64,000 nt of DNA from Euonymus europaeus (Eukaryota; Streptophyta; Magnoliopsida; Celastrales; Celastraceae), in the NCBI GenBank assembly GCA_963580455.1, contig OY756967.1, positions 11,244,501 to 11,308,500 on the forward strand. Direction: 5' to 3'. The notes beneath the pieces were generated by a model, which saw nothing but the letters and a program-made list of their open reading frames with translations, was not told the DNA's origin and did no database searches. Shown one piece after another: positions 51,976-63,975 of this stretch. Each line of letters begins with the position of its first letter. Position 1 is the stretch's first letter. A program made the translations under genes and the position numbers.

Positions 51976-54900
51976 ATGGACAAAACCGTTAAAAGCTCCT
52001 CCATAGAGAGAGTTGAGCAACTTCAGACTATCAAAGTTGCTCGCTGTACACTTTTTTATTGTTCTTCTATGTTAAATTTTACGAAAATGAGCTTCCGGGG
52101 TTATTTCGATGCCAAAACACCAACTTTGTATGACAAATGGACAAAACCGTTAAAAGCTCCTCCATAGAGAGAGTTGAGCAACTTCGGACTATCGAAGTTG
52201 CTCGGTGTACACTTTTTATTATTCTTCTATGTTAAATTTTACGAAAATGAGCTTCCAGGATTATTTCGATGCCAAAACACCAACTTTCTATGACAAATGG
52301 ACAAAACCGTTAAAAGCTCCTCCATAGAGAGAGTTGAGCAACTTCGGACAATCTAAGTTGCTCGGTGTACACTTTTTATTGTTCTTCTATGTTAAATTTT
52401 AAGAAAATGAGCTTCCAGGATTATTTCGATGCCAAAACAACAACTTTCTATGACAAATGGAAAAAACCGTTAAAAGCTCCTCCATAGAGAGAGTTGAGCA
52501 ACTTTGGACAATCAAAGTTGCTCGGTGTACACTTTATATTGTTCTACTAAGTCAAATTTTACGAGTATAAGCTTCCAAGATTATTTCGATGCCAAAACCT
52601 TAACTTTCTATGACAAATGGACAAAAACGTTAAAAGCAGCTCCATAGAAAGAGTTGAGCATCTTCGGACTATCAAAGTTGCTCGGTGTACACTTTTTATT
52701 GTTCTTCTATGTTAAATTTTACGAAAATGAGCTTCCGGGGTTATTTCGATGCCAAAACACCAACTTTCTATGACAAATGGACAAAACCGTTAAAAGCTCC
52801 TCCATAGAGAGAGTTGAGCAACTTCGGACTATCGAAGTTGCTCGGTGTACACTTTTTATTGTTCTTTTATGTTAAATTTTACGAAAATGAGCTTGCACGA
52901 TTATTTCGATGCCAAAACACCAACTTTCTATGACAAATGGACAAAACCGTTAAAAGCTCTTCCATAGAGAGAGTTTAGCAACTTCGGACTATCAAAGTTG
53001 CTCGGTGTACACTTTATATTGTTCTACTAAGTCAAATTTTACGAGTATAAGCTTCCAAGATTATTTCGATGCCAAAACATTAACTTTCTATGACAAATGG
53101 ACAAAATTGTTAAAAGCACCTCCATAGAAAGAGTTGAGCATCTTCGGACAATCAAAGTTGCTCGGTGTACACTTTTTATTGTTCTTTTATGTTAAATTTT
53201 ACGAAAATGAACTTCCAGGATTATTTCGATGCCAAAACACCAACTTTCTATGACAAATGGACAAAACCGTTAAAAGCTCCTCCATAGAGAGAGTTGAGCA
53301 ACTTCGGACTATCGAAGTTGCTCGGTGTACACTTTTTATTGTTCTTCTATGTTAAATTTTAAGAAAATGAGCTTCCAGGATTATTTCGATGCCAAAACAC
53401 CAACTTTCTATGACAAATGGACAAAACCGTTAAAAGCTCCTCCATAGCGAGAGTTGAGCAACTTCGGACAATCAAAGTTGCTCGGTGTACAATTTATATT
53501 GTTCTACTAAGTCAAATTTTACGAGTATAAGCTTTCAAGATTATTTCGATGCCAAAACATTAACTTTCTATGACAAATGGACAAAACCGTTAAAATCTCC
53601 TCCATAGAAAGAGTTGAGCATCTTCGGACAATCAAAGTTGCTCGGTGTACACTTTTTATTGTTCTTCTATATTAAATTTTACGAAAATGAGCTTCCGGGG
53701 TTATTTCGATGCCAAAACACCAACTTTCTATGACAAATGGACAAAACCTTTAAAAGCTCCTCCATAGAGAGAGTTGAGCAACTTCGGACTATCGAAATTG
53801 CTCGGTGTACACTTTTTATTATTCTTCTACGTTAAATTTTATGAAAATGAGCTTCCAGGATTATTTCGATGCCAAAACACCAACTTTCTATGACAAATGG
53901 ACAAAACCGTTAAAAACACCTCCATAGCGAGAGTTGAGCAACTTCGGACAATCAAAGTTGCTCGGTGTACAATTTATATTGTTCTACTAAGTCAAATTTT
54001 ACGAGTATAAGTTTCCATGATTATTTCGATGCCAAAACATTAACTTTCTATGACAAATGGACAAAACTGTTAAAAGCAGCTCCATAGAAAGAGTTGAGCA
54101 TCTTCGGACAATCAAAGTTGCTCGGTGTACACTTTTTATTGTTCTTTTATGTTAAATTTTACGAAAATGAGCTTCCAGGATTATTTCGATGCCAAAACAC
54201 CAACTTTCTATGACAAATGGAAAAAACCGTTAGAAGCTCCTCCATAGAGAGAGTTGAGCAACTTCGGACTATCGAAGTTGCTCGGTGTACACTTTTTATT
54301 ATTCTTCTATGTTAAATTTTACGAAAATGAGCTTCCAGGATTATTTCGATGCCAAAACACCAACTTTCTATGACAAATAGACAAAACCGTTAAAAACACC
54401 TCCACAGAGAGAGTTGAGCAACTTCGGACAATCAATGTTGTTCGGTGTACACTTTTTATTGTTCTTTTGTGTTAAATTTTACGAAAATGAGCTTGCACGA
54501 TTATTTCGATGCCAAAACACCAACTTTCTATGACAAATTGACAAAACCGTTAAAAGCTCTTCCATAGAGAGAGTTTAGCAACTTCGGACTATCAAAGTTG
54601 CTCGGTGTACACTTTATATTGTTCTACTAAGTCAAATTTTACGAGTATAAGCTTCCAAGATTATTTCGATGCCAAAACATTAACTTTCCATGACAAATGA
54701 ACAAAATTGTTAAAAGCACCTTCATAGAAAGAGTTGAGCATCTTCGGACAATCAAAGTTGCTCGGTGTACACTTTTTATTGTTCCTTTATGTTAAATTTT
54801 ACGAAAATGAGCTTCCCGGATTATTTCGATGCCAAAACACCAACTTTCTATGACAAATGGAAAAAACCGTTAAAAGCTCCTCCATAGAGAGAGTTGAGCA

Positions 54901-55815
54901 ACTTCGGACTATCGAAGTTGCTCGGTGTACACTTTTTATTATTCTTCTATGTTAAATTTTACGAAAATGAGCTTCCAGGATTATTCGATGCCAAAACACC
55001 AACTTTCTATGACAAATAGACAAAACCGTTAAAAACACCCCCATAGAGAGAGTTGAGCAACTTCGGACAATCAATGTTGTTCGGTGTACACTTTTTATTG
55101 TTGTTTTATGTTAAATTTTACGAAAATGAGCTTGCACGATTATTTCGATGCCAAAACACCAACTTTCTATGACAAATTGACAAAACCGTTAAAAGCTCTT
55201 CCATAGAGAGAGTTTATCAACTTCGGACTATCAAAGTTGCTCGGTGTACACTTTATATTGTTCTACTAAGTCAAATTTTACGACTATAAGCTTCCAAGAT
55301 TATTTCGATGCCAAAACATTAACTTTCTATGACAAATGGACAAAATTGTTAAAAGCACCTTCATAGAAAGAGTTGAGCATCTTCGGACAATCAAAGTTGC
55401 TCGGTGTACACTTTTTATTGTTCCTTTATGTTAAATTTTACGAAAATGAGCTTCCAGGATTATTTCGATGCCAAAACACCAACTTTCTATGACAAATGGA
55501 CAAAACCGTTAAAAGCTCCTCCATAGCGAGAGTTGAGCAACTTCGGACAATCAAAGTTGCTCGGTGTACAATTTATATTGTTCTACTAAGTCAAATTTTA
55601 CGAGTCTAAGCTTTCAAGATTATTTCGATGCCAAAACATTAACTTTCTATGACAAATGGACAAAACCGTTAAAATCTCCTCCATAGAAAGAGTTGAGCAT
55701 CTTCGGACAATCAAAGTTGCTCGGTGTACACTTTTTATTGTTCTTCTATGTTAAATTTTACGAAAATGAGCTTCCGGGGTTATTTCGATGCCAAAACACC
55801 AACTTTCTATGAAAA
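51976..55815 (+). repeat. 24-mer HOR, copy F2 (3840 bp)
   Basis: It is a tandem copy of F1 at exactly 3840 bp, with every private marker of F1 present. Reading the two side by side I found no substitution or indel. That means either very recent duplication or conversion, or an assembly effect. Confidence 0.95.
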
Positions 55816-57576
55816 ATGGACAAAACCGTTAAAAGCTCCTCCATAGAGAGAGTTGAGCAACTTCAGACTATCAAAGTTGCTCGCTGTACACTTTTTTATT
55901 GTTCTTCTATGTTAAATTTTACGAAAATGAGCTTCCGGGGTTATTTCGATGCCAAAACACCAACTTTGTATGACAAATGGACAAAACCGTTAAAAGCTCC
56001 TCCATAGAGAGAGTTGAGCAACTTCGGACTATCGAAGTTGCTCGGTGTACACTTTTTATTATTCTTCTATGTTAAATTTTAAGAAAATGAGCTTCCAGGA
56101 TTATTTCGATGCCAAAACACCAACTTTCTATGACAAATGGAAAAAACCGCTAAAAGCACCTCCATAGCGAGAGTTGAGCAACTTCGGACCATCAAAGTTG
56201 CTCGGTGTACAATTTATATTGTTCTACTAAGTCAAATTTTACGAGTATAAGCTTCCAAGATTATTTCGATGCCAAAACCATAACTTTCTATGACAAATGG
56301 ACAAAACCGTTAAAAGCAGCTCCATAGAAAGAGTTGAGCATCTTCGGACTATCAAAGTTGCTCGGTGTACACTTTTTATTGTTCTTCTATGTTAAATTTT
56401 ACGAAAATGAGCTTCCGGGGTTATTTCGATGCCAAAACACCAACTTTCTATGACAAATGGACAAAACCGTTAAAAGCTCCTCCATAGATAGAGTTGAGCA
56501 ACTTCGGACTATCGAAGTTGCTCGGTGTACACTTTTTATTGTTCTTTTATGTTAAATTTTACGAAAATGAGCTTGCACGATTATTTCGATGCCAAAACAC
56601 CAACTTTCTATGACAAATGGATAAAACCGTTAAAAGCTCTTCCATAGAGAGAGTTTAGCAACTTCGGACTATCAAAGTTGCTCGGTGTACACTTTATATT
56701 GTTCTACTAAGTCAAATTTTACGAGTATAAGCTTCCAAGATTATTTCGATGCCAAAACATTAACTTTCTATGACAAATGGACAAAATTGTTAAAAGCACC
56801 TCCATAGAAAGAGTTGAGCATCTTCGGACAATCAAAGTTGCTCGGTGTACACTTTTTATTGTTCTTTTATGTTAAATTTTACGAAAATGAACTTCCAGGA
56901 TTATTTCGATGCCAAAACACCAACTTTCTATGACAAATGGACAAAACCGTTAAAAGCTCCTCCATAGAGAGAGTTGAGCAACTTCGGACTATCGAAGTTG
57001 CTCGTTGTACACTTTTTATTGTTCTTCTATGTTAAATTTTAAGAAAATGAGCTTCCAGGATTATTTCGATGCCAAAACACCAACTTTCTATGACAAATGG
57101 ACAAAACCGTTAAAAGCTCCTCCATAGCGAGAGTTGAGCAACTTCGGACAATCAAAGTTGCTCGGTGTACAATTTATATTGTTCTACTAAGTCAAATTTT
57201 ACGAGTATAAGCTTTCAAGATTATTTCGATGCCAAAACATTAACTTTCTATGACAAATGGACAAAACCGTTAAAATCTCCTCCATAGAAAGAGTTGAGCA
57301 TCTTCGGACAATCAAAGTTGCTCGGTGTACACTTTTTATTGTTCTTTTATGTTAAATTTTACGAAAATGAGCTTCCGGGGTTATTTCGATGCCAAAACAC
57401 TAACTTTCTATGACAAATGGACAAAACCGTTAAAAGCTCCTCCATAGAGAGAGTTGAGCAACTTCGGACTATCGAAATTGCTCGGTGTACACTTTTTATT
57501 ATTCTTCTACGTTAAATTTTATGAAAATGAGCTTACAGGATTATTTCGATGCCAAAACACCAACTTTCTATGACAA
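55816..57576 (+). repeat. Third 24-mer copy F3, one monomer deleted
   Basis: It is identical to F2 up to about 56060. One 160-bp monomer is then missing, and markers continue at 3680 bp from F2. The junction monomer (55977-56136) has the dyad-type head with TTATTATTC and the TTTTAAGAAAATG tail of the next monomer. Downstream the copy is more diverged (AACCGCTAAAAG near 56146, CATAGATAG near 56484, GGATAAAACC near 56620, TCGTTGTAC near 57003, GCTTACAGG near 57532). Confidence 0.88.
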
Positions 57577-59016
57577 ATGGACAAAACCGTTAAAAACACC
57601 TCCATAGCGAGAGTTGAGCAACTTCGGACAATCAAAGTTGCTCGGTGTACAATTTATATTGTTCTACTAAGTCAAATTTTACGAGTATAAGTTTCCATGA
57701 TTATTTCGATGCCAAAACATTAACTTTCTATGACAAATGGACAAAACTGTTAGAAGCAGCTCCATAGAAAGAGTTGAGCATCTTCGGACAATCAAAGTTG
57801 CTCGGTGTACACTTTTTATTGTTCTTTTATGTTAAATTTTACGAAAATGAGCTTCCAGGATTATTTCGATGCCAAAACACCAACTTTCTATGACAAATGG
57901 AAAAAACCGTTAGAAGCTCCTCCTTAGAGAGAGTTGAGCAACTTCGGACTATCGAAGTTGCTCGGTGTACACTTTTTATTATTCTTCTATGTTAAATTTT
58001 ACGAAATTGAGCTTCCAGGATTATTTCGATGCCAAAAGACCAACTTTCTATGACAAATAGACAAAACCGTTAAAAACACCTCCACAGAGAGAGTTGAGCA
58101 ACTTCGGACAATCAAAGTTGCTCGGTGTACAATTTATATTGTTCTACTAAGTCAAATTTTACGAGTATAAGTTTCCATGATTATTTCGATGCCAAAACAT
58201 TAACTTTCTATGACAAATGGACAAAACTGTTAGAAGCAGCTCCATAGAAAGAGTTGAGCATCTTCGGACAATCAAAGTTGCTCGGTGTACACTTTTTATT
58301 GTTCTTTTATGTTAAATTTTACGAAAATGAGCTTCCAGGATTATTTCGATGCCAAAACACCAACTTTCTATGACAAATGGAAAAAACCGTTAGAAGCTCC
58401 TCCTTAGAGAGAGTTGAGCAACTTCGGACTATCGAAGTTGCTCGGTGTACACTTTTTATTATTCTTCTATGTTAAATTTTACGAAAATGAGCTTCCAGGA
58501 TTATTTCGATGCCAAAACACCAACTTTCTATGACAAATAGACAAAACCGTTAAAAACACCTCCACAGAGAGAGTTGAGCAACTTCGGACAATCAAAGTTG
58601 CTCGGTGTACAATTTATATTGTTCTACTAAGTCAAATTTTACGAGTATAAGTTTCCATGATTATTTCGATGCCAAAACATTAACTTTCTATGACAAATGG
58701 ACAAAACTGTTAGAAGCAGCTCCATAGAAAGAGTTGAGCATCTTCGGACAATCAAAGTTGCTCGGTGTACACTTTTTATTGTTCTTTTATGTTAAATTTT
58801 ACGAAAATGAGCTTCCAGGATTATTTCGATGCCAAAACACCAACTTTCTATGACAAATGGAAAAAACCGTTAGAAGCTCCTCCTTAGAGAGAGTTGAGCA
58901 ACTTCGGACTATCGAAGTTGCTCGGTGTACACTTTTTATTATTCTTCTATGTTAAATTTTACGAAAATGAGCTTCCAGGATTATTTCGATGCCAAAACAC
59001 CAACTTTCTATGACAA
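57577..59016 (+). repeat. Trimer amplified three times (3 x 480 bp)
   Basis: Units start at 57577, 58057 and 58537. Each is a T1 AGTTTCCATG monomer, a CTGTTAGAAGCAGC monomer and an AAAAAACCGTTAGAAG/TCCTTAG monomer. TCCTTAG occurs at 57921, 58401 and 58881. Units 2 and 3 begin with a chimeric monomer: ATAGAC/ACACCTCCACAG head of the TAGAC sub-type joined to the T1 TACAATTTAT body. Unit 1 has the ordinary CATAGCG head and two private changes (GAAATTGAG near 58004, AAAAGACC near 58035). Confidence 0.93.
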
Positions 59017-59176
59017 ATAGACAAAACCGTTAAAAACACCTCCACAGAGAGAGTTGAGCAACTTCGGACAATCAATGTTGTTCGGTGTACACTTTTTATT
59101 GTTCTTTTGTGTTAAATTTTACGAAAATGAGCTTGCACGATTATTTCGATGCCAAAACACCAACTTTCTATGACAA
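59017..59176 (+). repeat. Representative T2 monomer, TAGAC/ACACCTCCACAG sub-type
   Basis: The head is ATAGACAAAACCGTTAAAAA followed by CACCTCCACAG or CACCCCCATAG. The core is ACAATCAATGTTGTTCGG, with TTTTGTGTTAAA in the CACAG form, and the tail is GCTTGCACGATT. The CCCCC form always sits directly after a monomer that has lost one T (ATTATTCGATG). It is the most reliable HOR-phase marker in the window. Confidence 0.88.
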
Positions 59177-60295
59177 ATTGACAAAACCGTTAAAAGCTCT
59201 TCCATAGAGAGAGTTTAGCAACTTCGGACTATCAAAGTTGCTCGGTGTACACTTTATATTGTTCTACTAAGTCAAATTTTACGACTATAAGCTTCCAAGA
59301 TTATTTCGATCCCAAAACATTAACTTTCTATGACAAATCGACAAAATTGTTAAAAGCACCTTCATAGAAAGAGTTGAGCAACTTCGGACAATCAAAGTTG
59401 CTCGGTGTACACTTTTTATTGTTCCTTTATGTTAAATTTTACGAAAATGAGCTTCCAGGATTATTTCGATGCCAAAACACCAACTTTCTATGACAAATGG
59501 AAAAAACCGTTAAAAGCTCCTCCATAGAGAGAGTTGAGCAACTTCGGACTATCGAAGTTGCTCGGTGTACACTTTTTATTATTCTTCTATGTTAAATTTT
59601 ACGAAAATGAGCTTCCAGGATTATTCGATGCCAAAACACCAACTTTCTATGACAAATAGACAAAACCGTTAAAAACACCCCCATAGAGAGAGTTGAGCAA
59701 CTTCGGACAATCAATGTTGTTCGGTGTACACTTTTTATTGTTCTTTTATGTTAAATTTTACGAAAATGAGCTTGCACGATTATTTCGATGCCAAAACACC
59801 AACTTTCTATGACAAATTGAAAAAACCGTTAAAAGCTCTTCCATAGAGAGAGTTTAGCAACTTCGGACTATCAAAGTTGCTCGGTGTACACTTTATATTG
59901 TTCTACTAAGTCAAATTTTACGAGTATAAGCTTCCAAGATTATTTCGATGCCAAAACATTAACTTTCTATGACAAATGGACAAAATTGTTAAAAGCACCT
60001 TCATAGAAAGAGTTGAGCATCTTCGGACAATCAAAGTTGCTCGGTGTACACTTTTTATTGTTCCTTTATGTTAAATTTTACGAAAATGAGCTTCCAGGAT
60101 TATTTCGATGCCAAAACACCAACTTTCTATGACAAATGGACAAAACCGTTAAAAGCTCCTCCATAGCGAGAGTTGAGCAACTTCGGACAATCAAAGTTGC
60201 TCGGTGTACAATTTATATTGTTCTACTAAGTCAAATTTTACGAGTCTAAGCTTTCAAGATTATTTCGATGCCAAAACATTAACTTTCTATGACAA

Positions 60296-60455
60296 ATGGA
60301 CAAAACCGTTAAAATCTCCTCCATAGAAAGAGTTGAGCATCTTCGGACAATCAAAGTTGCTCGGTGTACACTTTTTATTGTTCTTTTATGTTAAATTTTA
60401 CGAAAATGAACTTCCAGGATTATTTCGATGCCAAAACACCAACTTTCTATGACAA
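60296..60455 (+). repeat. Chimeric monomer at an 8-monomer deletion
   Basis: The head is CCGTTAAAATCTCC, as in monomer 24 of the F unit. The tail is TTCTTTTATG with AAAATGAACTTCC, as in monomer 8. The switch lies between about offset 24 and offset 91, a stretch that includes the dyad zone, where the two parents are identical. Confidence 0.85.
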
Positions 60456-61575
60456 ATGGACAAAACCGTTAAAAGCTCCTCCATAGAGAGAGTTGAGCAA
60501 CTTCGGACTATCGAAGTTGCTCGGTGTACACTTTTTATTGTTCTTCTATGTTAAATTTTAAGAAAATGAGCTTCCAGGATTATTTCGATGCCAAAACACC
60601 AACTTTCTATGACAAATGGACAAAACCGTTAAAAGCTCCTCCATAGCGAGAGTTGAGCAACTTCGGACAATCAAAGTTGCTCGGTGTACAATTTATATTG
60701 TTCTACTAAGTCAAATTTTACGAGTATAAGCTTTCAAGATTATTTCGATGCCAAAACATTAACTTTCTATGACAAATGGACAAAACCATTAAAATCTCCT
60801 CCATAGAAAGAGTTGAGCATCTTCGGACAATCAAAGTTGCTCGGTGTACACTTTTTATTGTTCTTCTATGTTAAATTTTACGAAAATGAGCTTCCGGGGT
60901 TATTTCGATGCCAAAACACCAACTTTCTATGACAAATGGACAAAACCGTTAAAAGCTCCTCCATAGAGAGAGTTGAGCAACTTCGGACTATCGAAATTGC
61001 TCGGTGTACACTTTTTATTATTCTTCTACGTTAAATTTTATGAAAATGAGCTTCCAGGATTATTTCGATGCCAAAACACCAACTATCTATGACAAATGGA
61101 CAAAACCGTTAAAAACACCTCCATAGCGAGAGTTGAGCAACTTCGGACAATCAAAGTTGCTCGGTGTACAATTTATATTGTTCTACTAAGTCAAATTTTA
61201 CGAGTATAAGTTTCCATGATTATTTCGATGCCAAAACATTAACTTTCTATGACAAATGGACAAAACTGTTAAAAGCAGCTCCATAGAAAGAGTTGAGCAT
61301 CTTCGGACAATCAAAGTTGATCGGTGTACACTTTTTATTGTTCTTTTATGTTAAATTTTACGAAAATGAGCTTCCAGGATTATTTCGATGCCAAAACACC
61401 AACTTTCTATGACAAATGAAAAAAACCGTTAGAAGCTCCTCCATAGAGAGAGTTGAGCAACTTCGGACTATCGAAGTTGCTCGGTGTACACTTTTTATTA
61501 TTCTTCTATGTTAAATTTTACGAAAATGAGCTTCCAGGATTATTTCGATGCCAAAACACCAACTTTCTATGACAA

Positions 61576-62855
61576 ATAGACAAAACCGTTAAAAACACCT
61601 CCACAGAGAGAGTTGAGCAACTTCGGACAATCAATGTTGTTCGGTGTACACTTTTTATTGTTCTTTTGTGTTAAATTTTACGAAAATGAGCTTGCACGAT
61701 TATTTCGATGCCAAAACACCAACTTTCTATGACAAATGGACAAAACCGTTAAAAGCTCTTCCATAGAGAGAGTTTAGCAACTTCGGACTATCAAAGTTGC
61801 TCGGTGTACACTTTATATTGTTCTACTAAGTCAAATTTTACGAGTATAAGCTTCCAAGATTATTTCGATGCCAAAACACCAACTTTCTATGACAAATGGA
61901 CAAAACCGTTAAAAGCTCTTCCATAGAGAGAGTTTAGCAACTTCGGACTATCAAAGTTGCTCGGTGTACACTTTATATTGTTCTACTAAGTCAAATTTTA
62001 CGAGTATAAGCTTCCAAGATTATTTCGATGCCAAAACACCAACTTTCTATGACAAATAGACAAAACCGTTAAAAACACCTCCACAGAGAGAGTTGAGCAA
62101 CTTCGGACAATCAATGTTGTTCGGTGTACACTTTTTATTGTTCTTTTGTGTTAAATTTTACGAAAATGAGCTTGCACGATTATTTCGATGCCAAAACACC
62201 AACTTTCTATGACAAATAGACAAAACCGTTAAAAGCTCCTCCATAGAGAGAGTTGAGCAACTTCAGACTATCAAAGTTGCTCGGTGTACACTTTTTATTG
62301 TTCTTCTATGTTAAATTTTACGAAAATGAGCTTCCGGGGTTATTTCGATGCCAAAACACCAACTTTCTATGACAAATGGAAAAAACCGTTAAAAGCTCCT
62401 CCATAGAGAGAGTTGAGCAACTTCGGACTATCAAAGTTGCTCGGTGTACACTTTTTATTGTTCTTCTATGTTAAATTATACGAAAATGAGCTTGCACGAT
62501 TATTTCGATGCCAAAACACCAACTTTCTATGACAAATAGACAAAACCGTTAAAAGCTCCTCCATAGAGAGAGTTGAGCAACTTCGGACTATCGAAGTTGC
62601 TCGATATACACTTTTTATTGTTCTTCTATGTTAAATTTTAAGAAAATGAGCTTCCAGGATTATTTCGATGCCAAAACACCAACTTTCTATGACAAATGGA
62701 CAAAACCGTTAAAAGCTCCTTCACAGAGAGAGTTGAGCAACTTCGGACAATCAATGTTGTTCGGTGTACACTTTTTATTGTTCTTTTGTGTTAAATTTTA
62801 CGAAAATGAGCTTGCACGATTATTTCGATGCCAAAACACCAACTTTCTATGACAA
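61576..62855 (+). repeat. Rearranged tract of 8 monomers with chimeras
   Basis: The order is TAGAC/CACAG (61576), T1-T2 chimera (61736), the same chimera again (61896), TAGAC/CACAG again (62056), TAGAC head on a GGGGTT body (62216), AAAAAACCG (62376), TAGAC head on a TTTTAAG body with CGATATACAC (62536), and TCACAG (62696). The two chimeras have a T1 body but end in ACACCAAC. This order occurs nowhere else in the window. Confidence 0.82.
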
Positions 62856-63975
62856 ATGGACAAAACCGTTAAAAGCTCTTCCATAGAGAGAGTTTAGCAA
62901 CTTCGGACTATCAAAGTTGCTCGGTGTACACTTTATATTGTTCTACTAAGTCAAATTTTACGAGTATAAGCTTCCAAGATTATTTCGATGCCAAAACATT
63001 AACTTTCTATGACAAATCGACAAAATTGTTAAAAGCACCTTCATAGAAAGAGTTGAGCATCTTCGGACAATCAAAGTTGCTCGGTGTACACTTTTTATTG
63101 TTCCTTTATGTTAAATTTTACGAAAATGAGCTTCCAGGATTATTTCGATGCCAAAACACCAACTTTCTATGACAAATGGAAAAAACCGTTAAAAGCTCCT
63201 CCATAGAGAGAGTTGAGCAACTTCGGACTATCGAAGTTGCTCGGTGTACACTTTTTATTGCTCTTCTATGTTAAATTTTAAGAAAATGCGCTTCCAGGAT
63301 TATTTCGATGCCAAAACACCAACTTTCTATGACAAATGGACAAAACCGTTAAAAGCACCTCCATAGCGAGAGTTGAGCAACTTCGGACAATCAAAGTTGC
63401 TCGGTGTACAATTTATATTGTTCTACTATGTCAAATTTTACGAGTATAAGCTTTCAAGATTATTTCGATGCCAAAACATTAACTTTCTATGACAAATGGA
63501 CAAAACCGTTAAAAGCACTTCCATAGAGAGAGTTTAGCAACTTCGGACTATCAAAGTTGCTCGGTGTACACTTTATATTGTTCTACTAAGTCAAATTTTA
63601 CGAGTATAAGCTTCCAAGATTATTTCGATGCCAAAACATTAACTTTCTATGACAAATGGACAAAATTGTTAAAAGCACCTCCATAGAAAGAGTTGAGCGT
63701 CTTCGGACAATCAAAGTTGCTCGGTGTACACTTTTTATTGTTCTTTTATGTTAAATTTTACGAAAATGAGCTTCCAGGATTATTTCGATGCCAAAACACC
63801 AACTTTCTATGACAAATGGACAAAACCGTTAAAAGCTCCTCCATAGAGAGAGTTGAGCAACTTCGGACTATCGAAGTTGCTCGGTATACACTTTTTATTG
63901 TTCTTCTATGTTAAATTTTAAGAAAATGAGCTTCCAGGATTATTTCGATGCCAAAACACCAACTTTCTATGACAA
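62856..63975 (+). repeat. Terminal seven monomers, mixed order
   Basis: The order is T1 CTCTTCC (62856), ATTGTT (63016), AAAAAACCG with TTTTAAG (63176), T1 CATAGCG (63336), T1 GCACTTCC (63496), ATTGTT (63656) and dyad T2 with CGGTATACAC (63816). Two T1 monomers are adjacent, which is unusual. Private changes include GCTCTTCTATG near 63261, AAATGCGC near 63286 and CTACTATGTC near 63425. Confidence 0.8.

Larger units (their letters stand above)
59017..61575 (+). repeat. 24-mer copy shortened to 16 monomers
   Basis: It runs between two TAGAC/CACAG monomers 2559 bp apart, that is 16 monomers less one T (near 59624). The order follows the F unit, but the monomer at 60296-60455 has the AAAATCTCC head of F monomer 24 and the TTTTATG/ATGAACTTCC tail of F monomer 8. 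Exactly eight monomers are therefore missing by an in-register fusion. GAGCAAC near 59377 replaces the usual GAGCATC in its ATTGTT monomer. Confidence 0.85.
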
